Assembly (NCBI GenBank): GCA_964431965.1
Contig: CAYSLU010000015.1
Location: 6,165-70,164, forward strand
Length of the DNA stretch: 64,000 nucleotides
Source: CAYSLU01 sp964431965
GTDB taxonomy: Bacteria; Verrucomicrobiota; Kiritimatiellia; CAIKKV01; CAYSLU01
Direction of reading: 5' to 3'
A model generated the notes under the pieces. It had not been told where the DNA came from. It searched no databases and worked only from the letters and a program-made list of their open reading frames with translations. Both the position numbers and the translations under genes were made by a program. Shown here piece by piece: positions 1 to 9,404 of this stretch (its first letter is position 1; each line of letters opens with the position of its first letter).

Positions 1-604
1 GGAACGGGACCTGGGCGAAGTTCGGGCACTCGCAGCCGATCCAGCGCTTGAGCTTGGGCATGCCCCCGGCGAGCTGCGACCCGAGCGTCCGCCCGTGAAA
101 GCCGTTCTCGAACGAGACGACGATCCGCTTCTGCGGCCCATGCTTTTCCAGCGCGTGCGTCTTGGCGAGTTTGATCGCGTTCTCGATCGCCTCGCTCCCG
201 GTGCTGAGCAGGAAGACCTGGTAGGAGGCCGCGTCGGGCGAGATGGCCTGCAGCCGCTTGCAGAGCGTGGCGCGCTGCTCATGGATGAAGACATAGGAGG
301 CGAGGAGTCCCTGGTCGATGACAGCCCGAAGGGCGTCGGCGATTTCGCGGCGACCGTGGCCGGCGTTGGTGATCAGCACGCCGGACGACCAGTCGATCCA
401 CCGGTTTCCCCAGCGGTCCGAGACGAGGAAGTTGTCGGCCGTGTGCCAGATGATCGGCGGCTGACCCATCATCGAACGGGGCTCGGAACTCTTGAGCGAC
501 TCAAAGATCGGCAGCGACTCCGGAACGGGGATCGCGGTCTGGATGATCCGGTACTTCGTCCGGACCTTGGGGACATTGACGGGCGTGAGGTCGTACGTTG
601 CCAT
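1..604 (-). CDS. Class III (PLP-dependent) aminotransferase, 3' part outside window
   Basis: About 201 N-terminal residues are visible; the gene runs off the left edge. The ATG at 604 has AAAGGA ten bases upstream. The protein shows the fold-type I class III pattern of ornithine, acetylornithine and 4-aminobutyrate aminotransferases: WIDWSSGVLITNAGH near residues 70-85, LASYVFIHEQR, then the cofactor-phosphate segment STGSEAIENAIKLAK and the FHGRT motif. The catalytic lysine lies beyond the window. Such enzymes move an amino group from an omega-amino or ornithine-type donor to a 2-oxo acid in the cytoplasm. Substrate cannot be settled from this half; a GABA- or acetylornithine-type enzyme is most likely. 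Confidence 0.85.
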   Translation of the reverse strand, partial: MATYDLTPVNVPKVRTKYRIIQTAIPVPESLPIFESLKSSEPRSMMGQPPIIWHTADNFLVSDRWGNRWIDWSSGVLITNAGHGRREIADALRAVIDQGLLASYVFIHEQRATLCKRLQAISPDAASYQVFLLSTGSEAIENAIKLAKTHALEKHGPQKRIVVSFENGFHGRTLGSQLAGGMPKLKRWIGCECPNFAQVPF

Positions 605-644
605 GGGAGCGGAATCCTTTCTATGAACGGCCAAAGCGGGCAGG

Positions 645-674
645 AATATTGCCACGGGAGTGCGGTCGCGGCAA
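645..674 (-). promoter_or_regulatory. Possible sigma70 promoter for the aminotransferase
   Basis: Reading leftward there is TTGCCG (669-674), an 18-base spacer and AATATT (645-650), about 40 bases before the aminotransferase ATG. Both boxes are partial matches. The same 219-base divergent gap must also drive the rightward gene at 824; for that gene only TTGTCG (680-685) and CATACT (706-711), 20 bases apart, were seen, which is too wide to trust. Confidence 0.3.
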
Positions 675-823
675 GGGCGTTGTCGCTCCGCCGACCGGCG
701 TGTGGCATACTCCGAGCCCGCCGGTGGAAGCGTGCCTGCGCGGAGGCGGATCGCGTGGCGCGGCTTCCGCCAAGGCCGTGGGATGTTGGCGGGCGGCGCG
801 GATCGAAGAGAAGGGCGGACGGC

Positions 824-3800
824 ATGCGAAAGTCGATCGGGATAGCGGCGTGCATGATCGTGGCGGCGACCGGCCCGGCCCGGGGTGGATCGCCTGCGGC
901 CTGGGTTCAGCCGCTTGAGTCGCAGCCCCCCTCCAATCTGTTCACGGCCAGCTCGGGCTGGCTGGAATCCCTCGCGGGCATCGAGACGGGGTCCATGCGG
1001 TGGAGCCTGAAGGCTGGGGAGTCCGCCGAGATGAGCCTGCGACCGGACGGCGCCGCGTTTCAGCGGCTGCGCTACTTCGATCGGCTTCAGTTCGAGTACC
1101 GCGTGAACGGCGAGATCGACTCGCTGGGATTCCGGGCGCTGGGACATGTATCCGGCGCGCGTCAGTACAAGGAACACCAGTGGAACGTGGCGATCCGCAC
1201 GAGCGCCACCGGCGTCTGGCACGCGTGCGAGCTGGACCTGACGCGGCCCAACTGGTTTCCGTGGGATACGCCGGACGGTCTGGGAAGCGAGGGATTCTTC
1301 TCGTTCACGGCGACGGCCATCGCGCCCGGCACGTCGATCGATTTTCGGAAGGTCAGGCTGGTGCGAAGCGCCGTGCTGGTGAAGCCGTTCTACGAGATGC
1401 CCGTGACATGGCCGGCCAAGACGGAGAGACCCGACGGCGGCGCTACGTATCGGATGGCGGTTGAAGTTCTGAACTGCAGCGGGCGCCCGACGGCAATCGA
1501 GGCGCGCGTTCGCTCGGATCACCGGCGCTTCCGGCTGACGATTCCGACCAATCGCATCGAGGTGAAGTCCGGCAAGGTCGCCACGTTTGTCGTGGAGGCG
1601 TCCATGGCGGCCTCCGATCGGAAGGCCACGCCGGAGCTGTATAGCGAGCCGCTACGGATCGGGTTCTGCTCGTCCGACGCACCGGAAGCCGAGACGGTGT
1701 TCGACATGCCCTTGGTTCGTCCGCTGAGCCCCGGCATCCGGCGGCAGGTCGTCGTGTCTGAGTCGGACTTGACCTTCATCCGCGCGAAGATGGCGGGGGG
1801 TGATACGAACGTCGCGCGCGCGATCGATTTCGTAAAGACGCTGGCGCGGGCGGATGAGTTCCTGACGAAGGAGCTCCGGCAGATGCCGGGCGGACACGCC
1901 TGGCCCGGGTCGAGGGCCGATCCGGAGTGGAAGGTGACGGGCATCATGCCGGAGATCGAGAACCGGAATACGGGGGAGCGGCAGATGGGGTCCGGGCTGG
2001 CCGGCTTGGTCTGGAAGCAGTACCTCGACAACGTCGGCAATACCTGTGACTCGCTGGGGCTGGCGTACCTCTACACGGGCGAGGAGAAGTATGCGCAGAA
2101 GGCGGTCGAGCTGTTCCGCCTGTATGCGCGGAGCTACAGTGAACTGCGATGGGGCTACTTCTTTGAGCTGCCGTGGCTGGCGGGGCACTCGGTCCTGGGG
2201 TCCTCGCGGATCGCGTCCGGCGCGTCCTACGGGAGCAACATCATGCTCAAGGGCCACTGCCGGCTGCTGTCCATGATCGCCGACTACCTGGACGCGCACC
2301 CGGGGGATCGGGACGCGATCTACGGGGGGTTCATCGTCCCATACGCAGCGGAGCTGTGCAAGATGTCCAGCAGCGGCGGAATCCAGAACCAGACGGACAT
2401 CTCGAATCACAACCTCTGCCTGCTCGGCATCGTGTTCGACGACGCGCACATGCTGTACCAGGGGCTGATGACCGACGCCGGGCTGCGGGCCCGCATCATG
2501 GACATCGACGAGCAGGGATTCTCGTCGGAGGCCCGCCCGCTGAACTACCATTTCTCCGGAATGGTGGAGTACCTGCCGAGCGTGCTGTACATCATCAACT
2601 CGGGTCTCGCGCTGAAGCTCCAGACGAACCGACTGCTCGAAGCCATGCGGATGCCGTACCGCCGCGTGACGCTCACCGGACAAGGCCCGGCCAGCGGCGA
2701 CTGCGGCCGCGGGAACAAGGTCGGCCCCCAGCCGCTGGCGGCGCAGCTCTTCGGGATTTTCCCCCATGAGGACTGGCTCCTGGACGCGGCGGGCGCCTCC
2801 TCGGCGCAGGCGAAGCTCTGCGCGATCCGTGCGGGGCGAACGCCGTCGGCGGAGGCCTATCGGCGCCTGATCAGCGCGGATCCGACCCTGTTCCGGGAAG
2901 CGGGGTTCGCCATCCTGCGGAGCGGCGCAATGGCCGAGGAGCAGGTCATGGCGACGCTGGACTACGGGCGCGCCTACTATCATGTCGGGCTCAACCGCAA
3001 CCAGATTACGCTGTCCGCGTTCGGAGCCGTGTTCACGCAGGATCCCGGCAGCATCTACAATGTGGGGAAGGGCGGGTACACAGCCAATCCGACGCCGGGA
3101 TTGGGCAACTTCTTCTTCAATCACACGATGTGCTTCAACGTGATCGCGGTGGACACCGCGAATCAGCAACGGGCGATCGGCCGGCTTCTGGCGTGGTCGC
3201 CCGGCCCCGGCCGCCAAGTCGCGGTGAGCCGGGTGGACGGGGCGTATCCGGGCGTGTCGCATACGCGGGGGATCTCGCTCGAGGACGGGATACTGGTCAT
3301 GCTGGACCGGATGGAGTCGGCGGATGAGCACACATACGACTTCATCTACCGCAACTTCGGCGACATGCGCCGGGGCGAGGGATGGACGGCTGAACCGGCG
3401 GGGGAGCCGCTGGCGCGCGTTCTCAGCTACGAGAGCATCGGCGGCCTGCAGCGGCTCAAGGGGGCGGGGCCCATCCGGCTCGCGTGGGACATGACCGGCC
3501 AGTTCCCTACGAACTCCCCCGTGGCCCGAGGAGGCGTCGGCCTCGCGCTGTGGCAGATTCCGGTGACGGGCGGGGTGGTGTTCACCGGTACGATGGGGAT
3601 GAACAACCCGAACACGGCGATCATTCCGGATGCCGCGCCGGCCCTGATCCACCGCGTGCGGGGGCGTTCTCTTTCGTTCGTGACCGTGCTCGAGCCGTGG
3701 AAGGGCGCGCCACGCGTGTCCGGCATTGCCGCGCACGGAGCGGCCGGCGTCCGTGTGGAGCGCGTCGGGGGGGCGGCGCTTACGGTCGGGCTGGACGAGT

Positions 3801-3826
3801 TGATTCGCGACTTCGCGGCCAAGTGA
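824..3826 (+). CDS. Secreted polysaccharide-lyase-like protein (heparinase II/III-type fold)
   Basis: The reading frame is open much further upstream, but the ATG at 824 starts a clear signal peptide (MRKSIGIAACMIVAATGPARG) and gives 1000 residues. Residues ~30-190 look like a beta-sandwich carbohydrate-binding region. Residues ~260-640 are helical, with N528-H529 in TDISNHN and a tyrosine-rich segment (LNYHFSG) further on, reminiscent of the Asn/His/Tyr set of toroid lyases (PL families, heparinase II/III and alginate lyase). The C-terminal ~350 residues are beta-rich and resemble the lyase sandwich domain. Probable role: beta-elimination of an anionic polysaccharide outside the cytoplasm. 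Family assignment is by pattern only. It precedes two other exported carbohydrate-related genes on the same strand. Confidence 0.75.
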   Translation: MRKSIGIAACMIVAATGPARGGSPAAWVQPLESQPPSNLFTASSGWLESLAGIETGSMRWSLKAGESAEMSLRPDGAAFQRLRYFDRLQFEYRVNGEIDSLGFRALGHVSGARQYKEHQWNVAIRTSATGVWHACELDLTRPNWFPWDTPDGLGSEGFFSFTATAIAPGTSIDFRKVRLVRSAVLVKPFYEMPVTWPAKTERPDGGATYRMAVEVLNCSGRPTAIEARVRSDHRRFRLTIPTNRIEVKSGKVATFVVEASMAASDRKATPELYSEPLRIGFCSSDAPEAETVFDMPLVRPLSPGIRRQVVVSESDLTFIRAKMAGGDTNVARAIDFVKTLARADEFLTKELRQMPGGHAWPGSRADPEWKVTGIMPEIENRNTGERQMGSGLAGLVWKQYLDNVGNTCDSLGLAYLYTGEEKYAQKAVELFRLYARSYSELRWGYFFELPWLAGHSVLGSSRIASGASYGSNIMLKGHCRLLSMIADYLDAHPGDRDAIYGGFIVPYAAELCKMSSSGGIQNQTDISNHNLCLLGIVFDDAHMLYQGLMTDAGLRARIMDIDEQGFSSEARPLNYHFSGMVEYLPSVLYIINSGLALKLQTNRLLEAMRMPYRRVTLTGQGPASGDCGRGNKVGPQPLAAQLFGIFPHEDWLLDAAGASSAQAKLCAIRAGRTPSAEAYRRLISADPTLFREAGFAILRSGAMAEEQVMATLDYGRAYYHVGLNRNQITLSAFGAVFTQDPGSIYNVGKGGYTANPTPGLGNFFFNHTMCFNVIAVDTANQQRAIGRLLAWSPGPGRQVAVSRVDGAYPGVSHTRGISLEDGILVMLDRMESADEHTYDFIYRNFGDMRRGEGWTAEPAGEPLARVLSYESIGGLQRLKGAGPIRLAWDMTGQFPTNSPVARGGVGLALWQIPVTGGVVFTGTMGMNNPNTAIIPDAAPALIHRVRGRSLSFVTVLEPWKGAPRVSGIAAHGAAGVRVERVGGAALTVGLDELIRDFAAK

Positions 3827-3929
3827 TCCGCCGGCGTTGTCGGGGAGCGGGCGGCACGTGGCCAGCCAAACCGGAAAGGGGGTCGGGCGGCGAGGGTATC
3901 AATCCGTCGCGCGCGCCGGGTCTTTCGCT

Positions 3930-5141
3930 ATGAACGCACATTCGACCGGTCTGTCCGCGCTTGTGTCGGCGGCGATTGCCGTCCTTCCGCCATGCAGTCA
4001 CGCCGGCCTCTCGCTGCGTGAGGCGCTGGTGCCGATGAGCTCGAACGGAGCGGTGGTTGCGCTTTTCGAGTTCGAAGGGTCTCTGGCCTCCCGTGTGGCG
4101 CATCCGGCGCTGGCGGTAAGCGGTCGGTTGGTCCGGGCGTCATCGGCCTGCGATGGCGCCGGCGCGCTTCTGTCGCCGGGCGCCCCGCGCTTCGTCCCGG
4201 GGCGATCCGGGTTGGGGCTGTTGCTGGAGGAAGGGACCACCAACCTCTTCGAGAGCGGGAGTTCCAACGGGGGGGAAGCCCTTTCCTGCGCTCGGTCCCT
4301 GCGGGGTGCGCGGGTGGATCCGGCGGGCGGTGAAAGCGGGATGGTGGTCCGAACCGTCGGCCGGACGGCCTACGAGGGTGTTGGAGCGTGGTTCGGCCCC
4401 GTCGGCACCGGCGTGGCCGCCGTGACGGCCAGTGTGGACGTGCGCGGCCGGGGACGTTTGTGCCTGCGCCTCTGGGACCGGGGGAATGACATGGCGGGGG
4501 CCCCCGTATACACGGATCTCGCGCCCGGGTGGCGGCGGGTGGTTCTTCCGCCGGTGCATCTGAATGGCCTCGGGAGTTCGCGACTCGAGGTGTGCGCCAC
4601 GACGGCGGAGCCGCTGATCACCGAGTTCGCCGTCACGCGTCTGCAGGCGGAGCCGACCGCGGCATCGACTTCGTGGATCCCGGGCGGCGGAAGCCGGAGC
4701 GACGAGTGTCTCGCGCTTGCGCTCGCGCCGGGCGGCTGGCCCTGGCCCGAAGGGACGGCTGTCATGCGGGTGCAACTGCATTGGAGCTCGTGGAGCATCG
4801 ATGCGGGGCGATCGTTCCTGTGGGCTGGCCGCGGCGAGCCGGGACTGTTCTGGAATGCGTACAACTCGCTCGGAACGATCGGGCAGCAAGGGTACCCGCG
4901 CGTCCCGGCGCCGGATCCGGGCGCGGCGGCGTGGCGCTTCATGGCCGTGTCGTGGAGCAAGGATCGGGTGACGGTGTGCTTCGACGGCGCCTGTGTGACC
5001 GGCGAGCGCGGGGGCAGCTGGCAGAGCGCGAAAGAGCTTGTGGTGGGGCAGCGGGCGAACGCGGCTATCGACGACCTGGCCCTCCTGAGCCGCGCGCTTT
5101 CGGCGGACGAGTTGAAGGCGCTTAGTCGGGTGACGCAATGA
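3930..5141 (+). CDS. Secreted LamG/concanavalin-A-like domain protein
   Basis: Start chosen at the ATG at 3930 because it opens a signal peptide (MNAHSTGLSALVSAAIAVLP, then a CSHAG cleavage region); an upstream TTG in frame at 3837 only adds arginine-rich sequence. No good ribosome site is visible. The mature protein is beta-rich throughout. The last ~150 residues match a LamG/laminin-G-type jelly roll: WRFMAVSWSKDRVTVCFDG, then the characteristic IDDLALLSRALSADEL ending. Such domains bind glycans or serve as spacers in exported proteins. Its stop overlaps the next start as ATGA, so it is translationally coupled to the DUF4091 gene. Specific function unknown. Confidence 0.75.
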   Translation: MNAHSTGLSALVSAAIAVLPPCSHAGLSLREALVPMSSNGAVVALFEFEGSLASRVAHPALAVSGRLVRASSACDGAGALLSPGAPRFVPGRSGLGLLLEEGTTNLFESGSSNGGEALSCARSLRGARVDPAGGESGMVVRTVGRTAYEGVGAWFGPVGTGVAAVTASVDVRGRGRLCLRLWDRGNDMAGAPVYTDLAPGWRRVVLPPVHLNGLGSSRLEVCATTAEPLITEFAVTRLQAEPTAASTSWIPGGGSRSDECLALALAPGGWPWPEGTAVMRVQLHWSSWSIDAGRSFLWAGRGEPGLFWNAYNSLGTIGQQGYPRVPAPDPGAAAWRFMAVSWSKDRVTVCFDGACVTGERGGSWQSAKELVVGQRANAAIDDLALLSRALSADELKALSRVTQ

Positions 5142-7846
5142 AGAAGACGCTCTGGTGGGGGGCTCTGGCGGCGCTCGTGTGCGCGGGTGCGGCGGCGGGC
5201 GGAGGGGCGGCTGGCGAATCCGTCGTCGTCCGCCTGTCCAGCGAGCATGTGGCCCTGACGAATCGCCCGGGTGTCACGAATGTCGCCATCCATGCGTTAC
5301 TGCACAACGAGCGGGCGGTGCATCAGCTGAGCTATGGGGCCCTGATCGGCGGTCCGCTCCGGTTTGGGGACGATCAGCAGACCGAAGGCGTCCGGAAGCC
5401 GTGGGCCCCGTACAAGCCGCTGCCAACGGCCGAGCAACTCGGATATGCCCCCATCGGTCTTCAGCCTGAGGGCAACTGGGACGACTTTGGGTTCTTCAAC
5501 CTGGCCGTGAACGACGTCGACCTCGCGGGGTGCGAGCCGGCGATGCACACCTACACGAACGGGCCTGAGCGAGGGGTGACGCTCGGCTGGCGGAACAGCG
5601 AGGCGAGCGTTCGACAGACGTTCGTGATGGTCCCCGGCGATGAGCGTCTGTACCTGCGGTTGGAGGTGACCCCGCGGGAGGGGCGCCGGATCGATTCGCT
5701 GGTCTTGCGCCTCAAGTGCGCCGTGCGGATGGGTAACACCGCCTACGGTCATCCGGCGACGCGATCCGCGTATATTACCACTCGCGATGGCGAGGCTCTG
5801 CCGCCGAGGCGCGTGGACCTGACCCCGACCCGTCAGTTCTGGGTGGTGTATGCCAACCGCGACCTCGGGACGGGGCCGGCTGCGCTCATGTTCCGGCCCG
5901 AGGAGGTTCTGGGCGCGCACGTGCTGCTCGCGCGGGAGGAGATCCACACCGTGCTGCGGATCGACCCGGGCCGGCGCGTATTTCACCTGGCGCTTTGGGA
6001 TGTCCCGAAGCTGCCGAACGGACAGCTCTCGGCGTGGCTTCGGGCCGCTGATTCGGACGTGAAGCGGGGGCTTGACCGGTTTGCCGCCACGGGTCTCTCG
6101 AGGGCTCTTGGGGTGGTGCGGACGGCGGAGCCGCCGCTTCATCTGGTGCCGGACATCTACGCTCCGTCGGAGTCCGAGGCGGCGCGCGGATTCGTGCTGA
6201 GCCCGCACGACACGCTGGAGTATGCCGACGCCAACACGCTGCCGACCTCGAGCCTGAATCGGGTGAGCATGTGGGGCTGCGCCGGGCAATCCGAGGCTTC
6301 GGGTTTCTGCCTGTATGCGCTCCGGAACCTGGGCGACGTCACAGCTGAGCCGTCGGACCTGGTGTCCGCAGGGGGCGGACGGATTGGGGCAAGCGCGGTG
6401 GATCTCCGGGTCGTGAAGGTGTGGCCCCAGCGGGAATCGCTCTGGTGGGGACCATCCGGCGAGTTCGAGCTTACTCCCGAGTTGCTTGTTCGTGATGACA
6501 CCCTGCCGCTGTCGGAGGTGTGGCCCGTGGAGCGGACCGGAAGGACGGGGCTGATCCGGGGCCCGGCTGTCACCCGGATTCCCCGCGACACGGCGCGGCA
6601 GTTTGTGGTGCGGGTGGAGATACCCGCCGCGGCGGCTGCGGGGACATATGCAGGCGCTGTCCGAATCGGGACCGGATCGGTGCGGTTCGAGCTGCCGGTG
6701 TCGGTCGAGGTGCTGCCGATCCGGCTGGCGGCGGTCGACGAGCGGTACGTCATGGGCATCTACTACCGCGGCCAGCCGCAGGCTGATGAGTCCGCCACGA
6801 ATGTCCACTCGTCGGAGCGGGTTACGCTGGAGCGCTTCCGGGGGGATATGCGGGTCGTGCGCCAGATCGGGTTCAACTCCGTGACGTGCTATGTATCGGG
6901 ACGGGAGCCGGACACGAACTACCTCGACCGGGCCTTCCCGGTCTACCGGGAGCTGGGGTTCCGTTCGCCGGTCACGCTGCTCGGGTGGGGCTATGCATAC
7001 AACACGAAGTATGATGACGAGACCACTCGACGCCACCGGGCCGCGGTAGCCGGCTATCTCCGCTATTGCGCCGACCGGGGCTACCCCGAGCCGTCCTTCT
7101 ATGGAATCGATGAGCCGGACGAGAAGGAAATCGAGACAGTGCGGCGGCGTTCCGAGATCACGCGCTCCGTGGAGTATGGCGGCATGCGCGGGACGTATGC
7201 CGTGGCCGGCAACACCCTGGGCCGACTCGTGGGCGCGCTGAACTATCCGATCGTGTCGAGCTACTTCACCAGCCGCGAGGACATGGAGCGGCAATGCCGC
7301 GAGTACCGGGCGGCCGGAGCCACGCCGTTGTACTACTGGCAGATCTGGGGCGAGTATCCGAAGGGAACGCGGCTCAACATGGGCTTCTTCCTATACGCCA
7401 GCGGATACGGCGGCGTGATGCCGTATGCGTATCAGCACTACCAGGGCGATCCGTACGACGCCTACTCGTCGGGGTTCCGTTCCGTGATGCTGACGTATCC
7501 GTCGGTTGACGGGCCGGTCCTGACGCTGCAGGCGCTTGGCGCGGGCGCCGGCGTGAACGACCTGCGGTACTGGGTGACGCTGGATCTGGCGCTCGACGCG
7601 CTTGAACGCCGACCGGGCGGGGCCGAGCGTGCGGCGGCCATTCGGCGGGAGCTTGAGCCGATCCTGGTGCGATATGGGTACAGCGGGAGCCGGAACTGGG
7701 GGCGCATGATATACGGCGCGCTTCGCTGGCCGGAGCACCAGAAGACCGTTCCCAACCGGCAGTTCGATGAAGACCGCCGCACGCTTGCGCGGCTGACGAT
7801 GGAGTGCGCGGGCCGCGGAGACGATTCTGGGGCGGCCGGTCGATAG
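5138..7846 (+). CDS. Exported DUF4091-type glycoside-hydrolase-like protein
   Basis: 902 residues with a signal peptide (MKKTLWWGALAALVCAGAAAG). The N-terminal half is beta-rich, with a sandwich domain ending near residue 530. From about residue 540 the sequence follows a TIM-barrel of the DUF4091 type: MGIYYRGQPQ, LLGWGYAYN, then SFYGIDEPDE with acidic residues placed like glycosidase catalytic residues, YPIVSSYF, and PLYYWQIWGEYPKG. Members of this group are linked to glycan breakdown in Planctomycetes, Verrucomicrobia and Bacteroidetes, but the activity of most is unproven. The ATG overlaps the preceding stop (ATGA). Together with the lyase-like and LamG genes it forms a three-gene exported set on one strand. 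Confidence 0.82.
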   Translation: MKKTLWWGALAALVCAGAAAGGGAAGESVVVRLSSEHVALTNRPGVTNVAIHALLHNERAVHQLSYGALIGGPLRFGDDQQTEGVRKPWAPYKPLPTAEQLGYAPIGLQPEGNWDDFGFFNLAVNDVDLAGCEPAMHTYTNGPERGVTLGWRNSEASVRQTFVMVPGDERLYLRLEVTPREGRRIDSLVLRLKCAVRMGNTAYGHPATRSAYITTRDGEALPPRRVDLTPTRQFWVVYANRDLGTGPAALMFRPEEVLGAHVLLAREEIHTVLRIDPGRRVFHLALWDVPKLPNGQLSAWLRAADSDVKRGLDRFAATGLSRALGVVRTAEPPLHLVPDIYAPSESEAARGFVLSPHDTLEYADANTLPTSSLNRVSMWGCAGQSEASGFCLYALRNLGDVTAEPSDLVSAGGGRIGASAVDLRVVKVWPQRESLWWGPSGEFELTPELLVRDDTLPLSEVWPVERTGRTGLIRGPAVTRIPRDTARQFVVRVEIPAAAAAGTYAGAVRIGTGSVRFELPVSVEVLPIRLAAVDERYVMGIYYRGQPQADESATNVHSSERVTLERFRGDMRVVRQIGFNSVTCYVSGREPDTNYLDRAFPVYRELGFRSPVTLLGWGYAYNTKYDDETTRRHRAAVAGYLRYCADRGYPEPSFYGIDEPDEKEIETVRRRSEITRSVEYGGMRGTYAVAGNTLGRLVGALNYPIVSSYFTSREDMERQCREYRAAGATPLYYWQIWGEYPKGTRLNMGFFLYASGYGGVMPYAYQHYQGDPYDAYSSGFRSVMLTYPSVDGPVLTLQALGAGAGVNDLRYWVTLDLALDALERRPGGAERAAAIRRELEPILVRYGYSGSRNWGRMIYGALRWPEHQKTVPNRQFDEDRRTLARLTMECAGRGDDSGAAGR

Positions 7847-7905
7847 CTCCCGCTGCGCGCGGTGGCGTGCACCGTTGGGCCGCCCGGCCTCGTGTCAGCC
7901 GGCGT

Positions 7906-9162
7906 TCACCGCAGCGTGACGCCGGGCCTATCTCCATAGCTGATCCGGGCGGGGATGCCGTCCGCCAGAATCGAGAGCCTGGCGGCTTCGACGACCAGCT
8001 CGTTGATGAAGCTGTTGGCCGGCGTGGCGACCAGACCCTTGGCGTCGATGTCCTTGATCAGCTCGCGGCGGCGCGCCAGCGCACGCGCTTCGGGCAATCC
8101 CTCGGTCTCCGTCTCGATGCGCGTGATGGTGTTGATGATGGCGGCCACGGACTCGAACCCATAGCCGACGGGCTTGTAGCCGACGCCCTCCCACGGGACC
8201 AGCTTGTAGAAGTCGGGGTTGATGTAGTTGTAGGAGGATCCGCCCGGCCCGATCGGATCCAGGAAGGAGTGGATCACGCCGCGGTACTGGTCGTCGTGCG
8301 CGAGCAGCCCGGTTCGCCCGTCGCCCTCGAAGAACATCATGAGTCCCTGGTCGTTGCTGCCGGCGCTGATGTCCGGGTAGCCGAGGCCGTCGGACACGGT
8401 CAGAAGCGCGTCGTTTTCGTAGCGGACGCGGCCGTTGGCCCACATGTAGCCGGTGTTGCCGTTCGGGAACTTGCCCTTGACGCCCGCCACGCTGACTTCG
8501 ACCGGCTTGAGCCCGGTGATGAAGTAGACCAGGTCCACATAGTGGCATCCCACGTAGACGAACGGATCGGTCCGCTCGCAGGTGAACCAGTTCTGGAAAT
8601 TCGAGGATCGGTAGTAGTACGGCTCGTACAGGCGCGCCTCGCCCATGGCGAACCGGCCGAACTGGCCGAGCTGATACCCGCGCTTGGCGATCAGCGCCCG
8701 GCGGTCGAACCGCTTGTGGTACTCCACGCCCACGAAGAGCCCCTTCTCGAGCGCGATCCTCTCGATCTCGACGGACTGCTCGTACTTGAGCACGAGCGGC
8801 TTCACGCAGAGCACGTGCTGGTTGTGCTTCAGCGCTTCCATGACCACTTCGTAGTGCAGGTTATCCGGCATGGCCACGACCGCGATCTGGCGGGGCGGCA
8901 TGGCGGCCAGAACATCCCGGTAGAGATTCGGGAAAGCGCGGTCCGGCTTCTCGCTCAGGGCCGGGTAGGGCGTGAAGCTCTGCCCGGGGAACGACTCGCC
9001 GATGTCCTTCGACTCCAGCAGCGCCTTGAGCGGCGGGGTGTTGAGCGCGCAGACCGAGATCGCGCCGGCGGCGCCGGTCCGCTGCAGGTGGTAGATCGAG
9101 GGGAGCAGCAGGTCGTAGGTGATCATGCCGCCGCCGACGATGGTGAGATCCAGCTTCTTCAT
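7906..9162 (-). CDS. Gfo/Idh/MocA-family oxidoreductase
   Basis: 418 residues from the ATG at 9162, which has AAAGGAAG nine bases upstream; a longer frame to 9198 lacks this. An N-terminal Rossmann fold is shown by LDLTIVGGGMITYDLLLPS, and the lysine of the second-half motif lies in HVLCVKPLVLKYEQS, where the family usually has EKP. The C-terminal half has the alpha/beta sheet with HYVDLVYFITG. These enzymes oxidise or reduce sugar and polyol hydroxyls with NAD(P). The protein is cytoplasmic, with no signal peptide. It converges on the DUF4091 gene with 59 bases between stops and may process a sugar released by it; that link is inference. The K-without-preceding-E (CVKP) is slightly unusual. 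Confidence 0.88.
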   Translation of the reverse strand: MKKLDLTIVGGGMITYDLLLPSIYHLQRTGAAGAISVCALNTPPLKALLESKDIGESFPGQSFTPYPALSEKPDRAFPNLYRDVLAAMPPRQIAVVAMPDNLHYEVVMEALKHNQHVLCVKPLVLKYEQSVEIERIALEKGLFVGVEYHKRFDRRALIAKRGYQLGQFGRFAMGEARLYEPYYYRSSNFQNWFTCERTDPFVYVGCHYVDLVYFITGLKPVEVSVAGVKGKFPNGNTGYMWANGRVRYENDALLTVSDGLGYPDISAGSNDQGLMMFFEGDGRTGLLAHDDQYRGVIHSFLDPIGPGGSSYNYINPDFYKLVPWEGVGYKPVGYGFESVAAIINTITRIETETEGLPEARALARRRELIKDIDAKGLVATPANSFINELVVEAARLSILADGIPARISYGDRPGVTLR

Positions 9163-9315
9163 GCGATGGGGCTTCCTTTCCGCCCGGGCGTACGTCATCA
9201 GTCGGCCCGGCGACGGGGTGAGACATTAGAGGAATCCACCCCCGCGGGTCAATCGCGCCCCGCGCGAAAGCGGTGGCCTCCGCATCGCGCGCGTGACACG
9301 CATCGCGTGTCGCCG

Positions 9316-9344
9316 TTGTCAACGCGCGGGCGGGCGGGTATACT
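9316..9344 (+). promoter_or_regulatory. Sigma70-type promoter for carA-guaA
   Basis: TTGTCA (9316-9321) and TATACT (9339-9344) are separated by exactly 17 bases, each matching 5 of 6 consensus positions. The element is 60 bases before the chosen carA start and is followed by a T-run. No attenuator or riboswitch structure was recognised between it and the gene. Confidence 0.7.
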
Positions 9345-9404
9345 GCCATCCAATTTTTTATGGGCCGGATGTCTGCGATTCACCCGGCCCTGCAGGAGCA
9401 CCTG

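Noticed and set aside
680..711. Promoter for the gene at 824 (TTGTCG and CATACT)
   Set aside because: The 20-base spacing is too long for a standard sigma70 promoter and no better pair was found.
95..823. Extended N-terminus of the lyase-like protein back to 95
   Set aside because: It would overlap the aminotransferase on the other strand, and the ATG at 824 starts a clean signal peptide.
1652..3736. 694-codon leftward open frame opposite the lyase-like gene
   Set aside because: Arg/Pro/His-rich translation without motifs, fully antisense to a gene with signal peptide and coherent protein; a GC-bias shadow.
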